Shown: positions 36,540 to 47,252 of the stretch, piece after piece
Numbering within the stretch: position 1 is the stretch's first letter
How the letters are laid out: the number at the start of each line of letters is the position of its first letter
DNA from: Stratiolaelaps scimitus
Taxonomy: Eukaryota > Arthropoda > Arachnida > Mesostigmata > Laelapidae
NCBI GenBank assembly: GCA_019614645.1
Contig: JABWDB010000036.1
Span: 186,001 to 250,000 of the forward strand
Direction: 5' to 3'
DNA length: 64,000 bases
Notes under the pieces: generated by a model
Told to the model about the DNA's origin: nothing
Database searches by the model: none
What the model saw: only the letters and a program-made list of their open reading frames with translations
Translations under genes and position numbers: made by a program

Positions 36540-37450
36540 CAAGATTGCAGCGCTGGCCTAATTCTTATCGTTCATATTTGGTTAAGCTGTTAGACCGGGA
36601 AACCTCGTCTAGAAGGGTACGGGAATGGTATGCGAAGTTTAGGACAGGCTGCCAAAATATTATACAACTAGAACTGATCAGAGCGATGCTCGAAGACAAG
36701 AAGCCGTGGACAAAGTGTTTCCAGTGTTCGAGGCACTGATCCCGGCGCTCGTTTACGAGCCGCACAGAACTATCGTAGTCCACAGTTCAGCGCATTGTCA
36801 AGGACGATCCATGCATAAGGAAAATTCTGGCCAAACGGGTGCCACGATCGTGAATTGCAATCGGAACAGGGAGATTTCGCGTTTATTTGATGTCAGCAGA
36901 GCTTGCGCGATTATTCTAAGGCGAAAGCGACTCTGAAACATGCTCTCACGACTGGTGAGACATCGGTCAAATTTCAGATGCAGCCCCACGGGAACCAGCA
37001 TCGTCATCATTTGTATCAAGATGAAGCAGTTGAACCGGATGTGCGGGAACAGCTTTACCTCGAGAAATGAATGCTGATCATGGCCATGGAGTTTAACGGA
37101 ATCGCCTTCTATGGGCTCCTATCTCCGAAAACCTCTGTTATCGGAGAGGTATATAAAAACTTTTTGGCAGAGAATCTCGATACGTGGCCTGGAGCAAACA
37201 AGTGTACGCGTGCATGGCTTCTCCATGGAAACGCTCGTCTCCACAAAGCTTCTGTTGTTGAAGAGTTTTTGCCGAGAAGGAAACCAAGTGGAGTAACCCC
37301 ACATATTCTCCTGCAAGTCCGCTGGACTTATATTGTTTTGGCCAATTGAAAAGGAGGGTTACCAGCAATTCAAAATTGGAACAAGTTCGCTCAAGTCCTC
37401 AGAGAGCTATGTTGCACACTTTTCAGATGACCTCCATTTAGAGCTACCCT
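36540..37450 (+). pseudogene. Degenerate mariner-like transposase
   Basis: Fragments in several frames follow the order of a mariner transposase. These are REWYAKFRTG (about 36615-36646, helix-turn-helix region), IRKILAKRVPRS (about 36815-36850), TRAWLLHGNARLHKASVVEE (about 37206-37265, around the second catalytic Asp) and TYSPASPLDLYCFGQLKRR (about 37300-37360). Stops and frameshifts separate them. The Asp/His-Asp-Asn position reads HGN and the SPD position reads SPA, so catalysis is lost. No terminal inverted repeats were identified. Confidence 0.65.
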
Positions 37451-40336
37451 CCAGATCGCAACGTGTAATTAATTCCCAGGGATAATACTTGTAATACAAG
37501 CGGCGACTGCGCCTACTACGGTTGCAACATCAACAAAACCACTTTGTTTTTCCAAGTTTTCGATCACGACAATAATAACAAAATCAGCAAATATTTCTAA
37601 GAACGAATATGCTAGAATCTTGACGTACGCGCCAACGACGTGCGTCAGCAGGATAGCCCAGAGAGAAGCTTCGAGTCGTCTTAGATGCCACTGGTCCCCC
37701 AGCCGTACCACGCGAATACCCATTGAGATTGAACAGTCAACTAGCCAGCTAGTCTCAGCTGCTGCTGAATGGGCCCTACCTCAGCGTGTGCGTAAAACGG
37801 TCACTGCGCAGAATGCCTATACCAAAATACCCAGAAGCCCTTGCTCTGCATCCTGCTGCAGAGAAGCGGCGTACAAGGCGTATGTGGACAAACAAAGAGG
37901 TTTTACCCGCAGTCAACCACTGCCGCCACATCAAGCTGTACAATACGCAACCAAACAGGCGGTACCGATCGAGACAAAGAGGTATACGGGCCCGAGCGGA
38001 TGCCAACAGCTTCGAATAGCGACGAATGCTAGAGACGAGAACATATAACATGTGGCGCCGCGGTGCCGAGTCGGTTCCCCATCTGTTCGTCTGTGGCTTT
38101 TACAGCTGATCGTGTATGGCTAGGAGACCAGTGCTGAACAATGCCCCCTTTCCAAGCTCACAGCGTACGACCGTCGCAGGCAGAGAGAGAGAGAGAGAGA
38201 GAGAGACACGAAGAAGAACTTATCCCCATATAATAACACATGAATGAGCATCATACGGAGGCTATTCGGAATATAATCGATTAGACAAACAAATAGACAA
38301 GAGAACAAACACAAGCCTGCTTTCATGAGCTAATGGCGACCACGTAGAAGCAGCATGCAATCGACCAGTTTTTCAGGAATATGCTCGGTCCGCGCCATCT
38401 TTGAAATCTTCAAGAAATACAGCACAAGAAACGCGCTACGCTTCAATGCGCCCGCTAGCAACTATCAACAATTGAGCCTGGTGTGCAATATCGATAAAGC
38501 GAATAACTCCCCAAAAAATCTTCACCGTGCTCAGCTGCAAAGCCATGTTTTATTTTCTGCTATGAATATCTTATATTTACTTAATAATCATCCCAAGTAT
38601 GGGTATTATGACGTGTGACCGCGTCTTCGTACGTCCTCCCTTGCTCTGTTAGTTCGATCATCTTTCTTGACACTCTCTATCAGCATGCGTGTTCAACCAG
38701 TCATATGGAATCTATTCACTTGTTGTTTAAAAATAGAATCAGCTGGCTACACGTCATTCACGGCCACCATGTCGACTGTTATCCAACCATATGTGACGCA
38801 CTATCCAGCGTTCCGCAGGTTTTCTGCGGCCTCGCGATTACAGGCCAACTAACTAGGGAGAGCTGCAAGCCAACGATTCGTCTGCTTGGTTGCCCGGTCG
38901 GGGCTGTATTTTGGGGCGGCACAAATTGCCAATGAACGCGGCTGCCGCTGGCCTTGAGGGGTCACAGCAGGTCAGGAACTCTCGTCTGTCTCAGCAGAAG
39001 TTCGTTGGCTCCGACTGCCCTCGTGCGATCGTTGGCTTCTGCGACAGTAGCCACGACGTTCTATTCAACTCATTGAGATCAAGCTGGAGAGCAGATAGCT
39101 TTGTTTAACCGCTGCAGCTGTCTGTTGCGTAGATACTTGTTATTCGCAATCCAGAGCTTTTGGCGAATGTTTCTAGATTACGCGATGACGACATCGGAGA
39201 AATAGCAACATCTGTACCCACTAACTGTCGAAGATGGCGTTTGCGCAGCAGCTGTATCAGCGCAACGTAGTGCGCTCATTGTCGTATCGGGCTCTTTACA
39301 ACTGACTCCCGCAACTTTACACAGGGACCCCAGAGGGTCAGTAGCCAGCCTATAGCTATACTCATCGAGACACCGAGTTTCATTACAGCAGCAGTCCTTG
39401 GAGGGAAGCAGAGGGCGGGGGCTCAGCCCACGTGTTGGCCTAAACGCCTCCTCTAGAACGCGAGAGCCAGAATCGAACGATTGTCTGGGGCGTTCCAAGA
39501 CCCGAACGATATTCGAGGAACAGCAAATGGGGCCACATCAACGGAATTATTGACTTTTCAACCCGTTTCACTGGTCGCATGATCACCACCAGTGCGACGG
39601 CTATGGTAAGGACGCGCCCGCCAAAACCCCATCGGCCGCCATCATGCGTCTCGGTGCGCTCATACACGAGAGCCAATTGGCTACTGCTGCTGTCTGGCTG
39701 GCCAGGCATGTTTCAATGGCTATATGCAGCAGTGGGTCTCTGTTCTCGAACGCAACGTAAACTGTTGGACACTTGTTTGTATACTTACTGTATTTGCCTG
39801 TGTTCTTGTTTCTTTTGCCTTTCCCCATGATCAGGCCACTGCTGAGAACGTCGCTGAGTGAGATGAGCCTTATTCGACGCAGGCACACGCACACAACACA
39901 CACCCGCACTAAGGACCCGTTGGGATTCCCCGCCCAACGAGCGATGAGTGGTCACAAACAGCCGGTAGGCTATCCTACACAAAGAGTATATCAAGAACAA
40001 GTCCTGTAACCGTTAAGCTTTGAGTTCACCGTGGGGAGGCAAGTTGCACTGATGACGAACTTCTTCTGCTGGCCAACGGAGGACACTACGGCAACAGTGA
40101 GCTGGTCGCGAACACAATACCACATGGCTGAGAGCGGACTGATTTTAATATGGCCGAGGAGCAGCGAGGTGCCACCGAGCCTGTACCACAGAACGTGCCA
40201 CAGGCCACCACTGCAGAGAGGGCACTAGTATCACACCAATACGAAACGGCGAAATCGTCGAAGGTACCACATCGCAAACGACCCGCCAAAAGTTGAACGC
40301 GCGCGGAGGCGGGCGAATTTGAATCAGTTGAACACT
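37451..40336. other. Non-coding stretch left of the duplicated block
   Basis: Nothing secure. A GA tract lies at about 38183-38204. A frame near 38040-38100 reading RRGAESVPHLFVCGF is faintly like the end of a LINE reverse transcriptase, but is too short to call. Confidence 0.45.
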
Positions 40337-42150
40337 ACAATACAATACAAACTGCTGTTTATTGACGGAACTGCAACATACATTGCTTGAGTTCTCGTAA
40401 AAAATAATAGGTAAAAGGTGTAAAATATCACATTGCAACAGACGAAGTTACAATTGACAACATATTATATCAACGCATACATAGGGGCAAATACATTGAC
40501 ACGATTCCTCTTCCATCATAGTCACAAAAATCAACGTTATACGTAATCTTACATGTCAAACACAGTGATCACTACCCCTAAAAATTTTCTTAACTTCGTG
40601 GACAAACTTCTTTGCTGAGGTGAGGGATCGAATCTCACTCGGGAGAGAGCCCCATACCTCCGGTAGGCGGTGAGCCAGAGCATGGCGACTTGACTCTTTG
40701 GTGGTGAATGGTCTCACGAATACCGTTGCCCGACGGGCCGTTCGCTTTTCCATAGCAGAGATGCAGAAAGAGATGTCACCAGGAATTTTTCCTCTTACTA
40801 TTTTGAAGGCAAGAAAGGCAGTCTGAACCTTGCTGATTCCACGGAGGCGAAGAAGCTCAGCATTATCTAAAATATCTGTAACGGAAGCACTGCGACGCCG
40901 ATCGAAGATGGCCCTAAGTGCGTCGTTCTGAATGATTTCTCCTTTGCGCAGCGTTCCCTGAAAGCTCCCACCCCAGATTGTGATTCCATAGGAAAGCAGA
41001 GGAATGAGTAACATCCTATACACCAGCAGTAATCCCTCAGTAGGTACTCCAAGTTCTCTCAGGCGGCGCAGTGAGGCAATCACCGCATAACATTTTGGAG
41101 TAATAGTCCGTAGGTGTTCGTGCCATCTGAGTGTGTCTTGGAGAACAAGACCCAAACATTTGACAGAGGAAGACACCGGAACCGACGAATTGCATAATTC
41201 CACTGATTGGATATGAGTCGTCCTTTGTGGCGAGCGAAAGAGGACGATACCCGTTTTGCTAGCGTTTATGACCAGACCAAATTTCTCGAAAATTTTAATC
41301 ACAGCTTCAACCTTGGGCATCACTCTATGAACATCATCTTGTATGGAGGAAGGGGAGATTCTGAAAAGGAGCGACGTGTCATCTGCGTATGCAATGGTTT
41401 TACAAAATTTGCCGGCTGATATTTCTAACAAGATGAAGTTCATTAGGATAATAAACATATAGGGCCCTAGAATAGAGCCTTGCGGCGCGCCGATGTCGAC
41501 TGTCCTCCAGGTTGATTCCACGTTTTCGACCTTCACCGCCTGTTGTCTCCCAGTCAGGTATGAACGAAACCAAGAAACAACCAAGCTGCTGCAGCCAAGA
41601 TGGTCAAGTATTTGTAGAAAGAACGAGTGGTGTAAGCAGTTGAAAGCGGCTGACACATCAAGAAAGACTCCCAAACATAGTTGATTGTTCTCAATAGAAT
41701 CGGTTATCTCCTGCAATAGGTGTGCTAGCGCCAATTCGGTAGACCTACCATTGCGAAAACCATACTGACAGGGCGAGAAAAAGTTTTTCGAGTTGAGATA
41801 TCGGTCTAATCTAACCAGAATAATCTTCTCCATTACTTTCGATAGGAAATCTACCAAGGATATTGGTCGATAATTAGTTGGCAACTTACGGTCACCCTTA
41901 TTTTTAAACAACGGGATAATTCTAGCTTCTTTTAGTCTACTTGGGAAGGAGCCTGACCTTATCGAGAGATTGATGATGTGCGTTAAAGGAGGAGCGACCA
42001 CGGTCGACGCTATCGCAAGCAATTTGGTTGGAATCCCCGTGACACCGACACTCCATGAAGCCTTAGTTGAACCCAGGGCCCGTTCAACTTCAGACACAGC
42101 AACGTCCGCCAGTTCGAACGTTTGTGTTTCAGCATGCCAAAGCGACTACT
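40337..42150 (-). mobile_element. 5'-truncated LINE (jockey/CR1-like), copy 1
   Basis: A minus-strand non-LTR retrotransposon fragment. It begins inside the reverse-transcriptase domain, runs through a stop at 40556 and has a 3' UTR ending in TGTATTGTATTGTAG, a short-repeat tail like those of CR1/L2-type LINEs. The endonuclease and 5' regions are absent, as after incomplete target-primed reverse transcription. The 5' boundary is placed where the frame meets TAG (42146-42148). Target duplications were not found. Confidence 0.8.
40556..42145 (-). CDS. LINE reverse transcriptase, N-terminally truncated (copy 1)
   Basis: An open frame of about 529 codons with no ATG at its start (first residues SLWHAETQTFELADVAVSEV). 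Counting from the GTG at 42097, reverse-transcriptase motifs are NYRPISLVDFLSKVMEKII (75-93), QYGFRNGRSTELALAH (111-126), FLDVSAAF with the first catalytic Asp (145-152), APQGSILGP (204-212) and YADD (237-240). A thumb and connection region follows to residue 513. All polymerase motifs are intact. The sequence fits the jockey/CR1-like group; the exact clade is not settled. With no 5' UTR, ORF1 or endonuclease it is probably dead on arrival, although its frame is undamaged. Confidence 0.88.
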   Translation of the reverse strand, partial: SLWHAETQTFELADVAVSEVERALGSTKASWSVGVTGIPTKLLAIASTVVAPPLTHIINLSIRSGSFPSRLKEARIIPLFKNKGDRKLPTNYRPISLVDFLSKVMEKIILVRLDRYLNSKNFFSPCQYGFRNGRSTELALAHLLQEITDSIENNQLCLGVFLDVSAAFNCLHHSFFLQILDHLGCSSLVVSWFRSYLTGRQQAVKVENVESTWRTVDIGAPQGSILGPYMFIILMNFILLEISAGKFCKTIAYADDTSLLFRISPSSIQDDVHRVMPKVEAVIKIFEKFGLVINASKTGIVLFRSPQRTTHIQSVELCNSSVPVSSSVKCLGLVLQDTLRWHEHLRTITPKCYAVIASLRRLRELGVPTEGLLLVYRMLLIPLLSYGITIWGGSFQGTLRKGEIIQNDALRAIFDRRRSASVTDILDNAELLRLRGISKVQTAFLAFKIVRGKIPGDISFCISAMEKRTARRATVFVRPFTTKESSRHALAHRLPEVWGSLPSEIRSLTSAKKFVHEVKKIFRGSDHCV

Positions 42151-43639
42151 AGCGACCACTAGCCACCAGAACCGCGGATCTGAAGTCGTATTTAGTTTGA
42201 TTTTACGAACGCAGATGCACAATACAATAATTATATTTGAATGTAACATCGACAGTCTAAATAGTAATGATAGTAACAATAATAATAGTAATCAACGCCG
42301 AAACGAAAAAAAATGCGAAACCATTTTATAGTTCTAAATATTTTGGACCTATTAGATAGATCATTAGAAACTTTATTCAACGTGGGCGCATATAACTCAC
42401 TGGGCTAACTAATTAGCTCAGTTGACGATTATCATTTATACGACAATGTCGCGTGCAGTTTTGTGTTGCCCAAAAAATCATAACTTGAGCCTGATAAAAA
42501 GAGATATTGTTATGGGAAGTTAAACCACTCTACGCAATTAGATAAAGTGGATGAGTTGCAGCAAGTTGTGTATGGGACTTTGTCTATTACCGATCTCAAT
42601 CATGGCATTGTATAGGAAATAGGTGGCACTTTCTAAATAACACGGAGCGATACGCCGGCATAAGTGCACCCTTACACTTATATGGTGTGAAAAGCCAGTA
42701 CCTATAGAAAACCTCACGAGGTCGCCAAGTATTCCCCCATTTGGGATGGCAAAGAACTAAGCTGACAGTTTATATTTTTTGGACTGACAAAAAATCGGAC
42801 GCACACACTATGCCATTTCCCATAGAGAAATACAAGAATAAGCATCGCAAGATATATGATCAATTCACCGTCACGTTATAGCTAAGGTTGATTACAGGTG
42901 TCATGTGTAACACACATTTAGTGCAGTCACTGATAATTTACTATAGATACCTTAAGTGAATGCTTGGTGTGTTATGGAAGCTGTAACAGTAAACGATGCA
43001 GATTGTTTTTCATGCAGATGAGTTTGTGGAGGTCAATGGCGTGCGTCGGACTTATCCACCTTATCATAATAATGATAGCGATACACACACACACACAATG
43101 AAAGCGGTAGATCTTGAACTTCAAATTAGTGATCATGACTCATGTGAGTCGAGGTCGAATATGAACTTTGAACCGTTTGAACTTTGAACTGTGTGAATAT
43201 CGAACTTTGGACTTCTGGATTCGATGTCTCATTTTTGAAATTTGCGGGGATTTTGTTACTTCTCCTTTCCCATTTTTTCTTATTAGTACTAGTTCAAGAT
43301 CGAACATTCAAAATTCGATCCTTCCTTGCAATCAATACGCCGGTATCGGTTGTAACTTCTACTGCCCTAAATGGCCGTTACTTAATTAACCGTGCCTCTC
43401 GAATATCTACATAGATTTTGAAACAAGTACGTTGAAATTTACTGAAACCACTATGTGTATTCATCGGCGTGGAAATAATAATTAATGAAGTAGTAATAAT
43501 TACAATTGTTGTATTTTATTATTGTAACTCCTGTGTAATTATAATAATTGTTGTCATTATTGGTCGATTTTAAGATACACAATCATATGAAACAAGATCC
43601 TCTATATTTGTATTTTAGTAAATTTCATTAGCATCGCAT
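42151..43639. other. Unit 1 stretch without a gene
   Basis: AT-rich sequence with (CA)n near 43083-43098 and ATT-rich stretches near 43480-43560. Short frames here recur identically in unit 2, but look like no known protein. Confidence 0.5.
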
Positions 43640-43880
43640 CCGCGTGGATAAAATTGGTGAATCTTGGAAGTAAGACATGAAAGTGAACCAGGTTGTAAAG
43701 GTGCTCGCCAACTAAAAACAAATATTCTGGGCCGACGCTCAGCCAACATTTGACGCCCGCGGTACAACTGCTGTCGGCACAGCTTCCGAATAAGATAGAT
43801 CCCTTAAATGTAAGTGCACAACGGCGGGGATCGAACCCGTTGACCAACGTTCCTTCTCTGCATCAGTAGGGCTCGAAGCG
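43640..43880 (-). mobile_element. tRNA-derived SINE (copy 2, unit 1)
   Basis: Minus-strand B-box GGGTTCGATCCC (43827-43838), followed by a body sharing CTGTGCCGACAGC and GTTGGCTGAGCGTC with the SINE at 19245-19625. Divergence between them is substantial, so they are old copies of one family. The A-box is poorly preserved. Confidence 0.6.
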
Positions 43881-44231
43881 TGTCGCATGACTACAGTACA
43901 GCTTGAATGCTCAACACAAACTGGATTAATTCAGCGAGAACACTCGATAACTGAGGGTGTGTTATCATTTTGAACAACCGAAATTTTACACATTTTATTA
44001 TAGCAGGCTGCATGCTACGTCATATGCGCTGTTCTTTGTGGTACGTATGTTATTTGACACGTACATTTATCTGATACAGAATAAATGCCTCAAATGTGTA
44101 TTCTTTATAACGATTTGTTGAAAGATAGGGGTGCGTTAAGTTTATGCACACCACTGTATATTGGGCTATTCCGTATGCCGCAGCAAGCCATGAAAATGCA
44201 ATAGGACATACTCGTTGGGACCCAGCTTCTG

Positions 44232-44515
44232 TTGTCCAAGACTGCCAGATCCTTGAAGTTATACCTTCTCAAGACATTGAAATGGCAGACTCATCTGGCT
44301 GCTCTTGAACGTGATTGCTACGCTATCATTGCGGCACTCAGGAAACTCAATGGAATTGTTTTTTTTTTTCGTGTGAAGATCTCCTCCTTTCCTACATGGC
44401 GTTGTTGTTGCTTATATTATGTTATGCACTCCCGATTTGGCGGAAGGTTTTCTGAGAATATCCCATTGGACCAAAATCATCCAGAACGATGCTCTTAGAG
44501 CAATGTTTTCTGGAT
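44232..44515 (+). pseudogene. Reverse-transcriptase fragment (thumb region), unit 1
   Basis: Plus-strand translation gives LLKTLKWQTHL and CYAIIAALRKLNG, then after a T-run frameshift CEDLLLSYMALLLLILCYAL and KIIQNDALRAMF. These align in order with RWHEHL, CYAVIASLRRLRELG, LLLVYRMLLIPLLSYG and EIIQNDALRAIF of the intact LINE frame. It is a diverged relative in the opposite orientation. Confidence 0.75.
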
Positions 44516-44587
44516 GATTTTGGTCCAATGGGATATTCTCAGACAACCTTCCGCCAAATCGGGAGTGCATAACATAATATAAGCAAC
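44407..44587. repeat. 80-bp inverted duplication (hairpin), unit 1
   Basis: Arms 44407-44486 and 44508-44587 are reverse complements with one mismatch, separated by 21 bp. The loop itself contains GCTCT...AGAGC. The left arm is part of the reverse-transcriptase fragment, so the right arm is a foldback copy of it. A transcript would form a long near-perfect stem. Confidence 0.95.
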
Positions 44588-44593
44588 AGAGGC

Positions 44594-44718
44594 AGCAGGC
44601 AGAGGCGTTTTGTCATCCACGTCAACTCTGCACTGGATCGGCCCACTTTCATGGAGATTGGAATGTCTCTGGTGGTAACCGTGCGTTTGAAGAAAATTTC
44701 CTCCTCTAAAAAAAAAAA
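44594..44718 (+). repeat. A-tailed module, copy A of unit 1
   Basis: About 125 bp beginning AGCAGGCAGAGGCGTTTTGT and ending in 11 A. It recurs at 46466-46589 at roughly 90% identity, also ending in an A-run. The A-tail suggests retroposition, but the source is not known. The minus strand is open as ISMKVGRSSAELTWMTKRL. Confidence 0.6.
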
Positions 44719-45584
44719 CAAAGAGCAATGTTTGGCAGGCGCCACAAAGTTTCTATAGATGACTTACTTTCCTCGAACAAACTGCTCTCGCTTAATCAAA
44801 TATACAGAATGCGTTTAAGATATCAAAAGACATCTCCTTCCTGCTCACCGCCGTTACCAGCCGCTGTTCAGGTCAAGTCGATGCCTGGGAGTTAATTCAT
44901 GATTCTCGCTGTTGAAAAACGGCAGAAAGTTTGGATGCAGAGGCACCTAATTATAATAGTTTAATTCTGACTAATTGAGCCCTCAGGTAGGGTCAAATAA
45001 TGACAATACATACAATTTCGCGCACAATTGCATTGCTTGATAAGATTGCAGTCGGCAGGGCCGTACAGCTGAGGCCAACGGCAGTGTAAATAAAGTTGAC
45101 TTCAAAATCGATTAAGTATGAGAGGAGACAAACCACACGCTGGCTGGATTCAAGTAGAAGAATAATGACAGCCGCGTGGATTACATCCACTCAACCCCGC
45201 CGACTCTGGGGGTCACACCAGCGGAAATTTTTCATGTGTAGCTAGGTCACGTTTAAGGGGGTATGAGACGATAGAGTCCGTCTTGCAACTACAGGTTGTT
45301 CCTACTGCTGCCACCTTAGTCGTAAATGGTAGTTTAAACGGTCCCTTTTTGTTATAGATACATATAAATTATGACCATGAAAAAATGCGCTTCATAAAAT
45401 TGTAAATTGATGAACATGTTTAGAATTTGTCCCCGATTCTTCTACTACCGTTAGCTATACGTTCTTTCTTTCTAGCCTAGATTTGCTTCCCTCGGAAGTC
45501 ATCCTGGTCAGGAGATGGGATTGAGATAAGTTCCCGTTTGAAGCTGGGTGTCAGCCGTAGCAGCCTGAATCCTCATTACGATTC

Positions 45585-45609
45585 TTTTTTTTTTTTTTTT
45601 TTTTTTTTT
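45585..45609. repeat. Poly-T tract (25 T) in unit 1
   Basis: A pure run of 25 T shortly followed by eight G. Unit 2 has 26 T at 52428-52453, the only length difference noticed between the units. Confidence 0.95.
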
Positions 45610-46465
45610 CTTCAGGGGGGGGTTGGCATGCTAATGCTTGCGAACACCATGGCCGCCCCCCCTTATGGAACTGTTGACGATGTTCAACAGCACCACCCTT
45701 CCCGGTATCGCTTATCGCATTCTTCAGTAAAGGGTAGTGAGATGTGTACAAGCCCAGCCACGAGCACCACACATCCTCCTCACCGTGCGGACATGACGTG
45801 GTTAGCTGACTCTCAGCTGCTTCCCTTCTCTCTCTCACTCTCTCAAGACCAGACTTTCTCTCAATACCTCTGTCCACTTCCCGCCTGTAAACAACTACTG
45901 TGGTCAATAGGGTGTCTGTAGAAAGCCCCGTGTATGTAAATACTGACCATATATCTGGGTAAACCTCTCGCCGATCTCTTTCCAACTATTTTCCCTTCTT
46001 CCTTCGATTAGTAGTTTGGACTATTCTTGTTGATCGAGCTCGTCTTTAGGGACGGCCGATTATGTTGTTTGTCTCATTCTTAGCCTTGTAAGCTTTAGCC
46101 ATATTCTGATCGCAGCGGATCAAGCATCCGTGTGCCATCACTGGGAAAAATGTCGGGAGAAAAATCTACACCTTCCTCACTTAAGCGTTATAAAAGCTGT
46201 AGTTCCCTTAATAAATCAATAAAGTGAAAGTCGTTCTAAAAAACAAAAACGTTTTCCCATATGGAAACAACCTTGATTATCAGACGCACGATAACTTCTC
46301 CATAGATAAAAAAGATATCGAGCCTGGTGGCCTGCTGGTGCATTCGTGTGCACCTGTTTTGCAACCAGAGGAGACACGCAGGTGCACAAACGGGTTCCCC
46401 ACCATTGTACATTTGCATTAAAGTAGGGCTGGAGAAGAGATACGCTTTCAGCAGAGGATGGTTTT

Positions 46466-46589
46466 AGCAGGCAGAGGCGTTTTGTTATCCACGTCAACCC
46501 TGTACTGGATCGGCCCACTTTCATGGAGATTTGAATGTCCCTGGTGGTGACCGTGCGTTGGAGAAAAATTTCCTCTTCTCAAAAAAAAA
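46466..46589 (+). repeat. A-tailed module, copy B of unit 1
   Basis: The same module as 44594-44718, ending in nine A. Differences are mostly transitions (for example GTCATCC versus GTTATCC), fitting two old copies rather than a recent local duplication. Confidence 0.6.
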
Positions 46590-47252
46590 GGGGTCCGTCT
46601 TACCAAGTAATGCAGAAGTTATACCGTGGACGTTAAATGTTTACGGCTGAGATCCTCAGCCCGAAAATGTTGAATTTAGAGTCGGTAACGATATTGCTAT
46701 TGTGAGAGGTGTAATAATTTTCAAAGTTTTCTATGCAAGCAATAGGTTACACACTGGGCAAAACATGAAATGCACGACAATCACACCCGTAGCGCTCATT
46801 TCAAAAATGACCAAGCAATGTCCGCATTGTTACCGATGTCTAAAAAGATAACGAAGAGTAGAAGTCTCACGATGATTTCGGAGGTTAGAATTGACTCAAA
46901 ATGACAACGAAGGGCTCTCAAGATGTAATTCGATTTTAAGCTTAGCAATCGATAGAGATCGCCACGCGCTAGTCCTATCAGTAGACATGTAGCAGAGTTC
47001 GTAAACCTATAATCCCACGATTCTTTGGTGTTACTCTGGTAGCACCTTGGCGAGACTACAACTTCAGGTCCTAACATGTATATGCCCCCTACTGGCCTTG
47101 TAGAAAGTAAAGGCGAGGTGGACACATCCTTTTCCGTTCTTCCTTCGTCGTTTGACAATTGCACTGTACTACCCTCCCGTCGGCAATGGTCAGCTCTGTC
47201 GACCCTAAGCACTCACATACAACAACCCGACATGGCAGATATATCCATAGAT

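Larger units (their letters stand above)
40410..47252. repeat. Tandem duplication unit 1 (6,843 bp)
   Basis: It starts GGTAAAAGGTG and is followed directly by a second copy of itself at 47253. The left boundary falls within the 3' UTR of the LINE. All internal features recur at +6,843, or +6,844 beyond the T-tract at 45585. It carries a LINE, a SINE, a reverse-transcriptase fragment with a foldback, two A-tailed modules and a 25-T tract. Confidence 0.97.

Noticed and set aside
41207..41419. Plus-strand frames within the LINE (also 48050-48262)
   Set aside because: They are shadows of the reverse-transcriptase frame on the opposite strand.
46796..47212. 138-codon minus-strand frame, also at 53640-54056
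   Set aside because: Its recurrence is explained by the tandem duplication. It has no family resemblance, and two of the few differences between the units fall in it.
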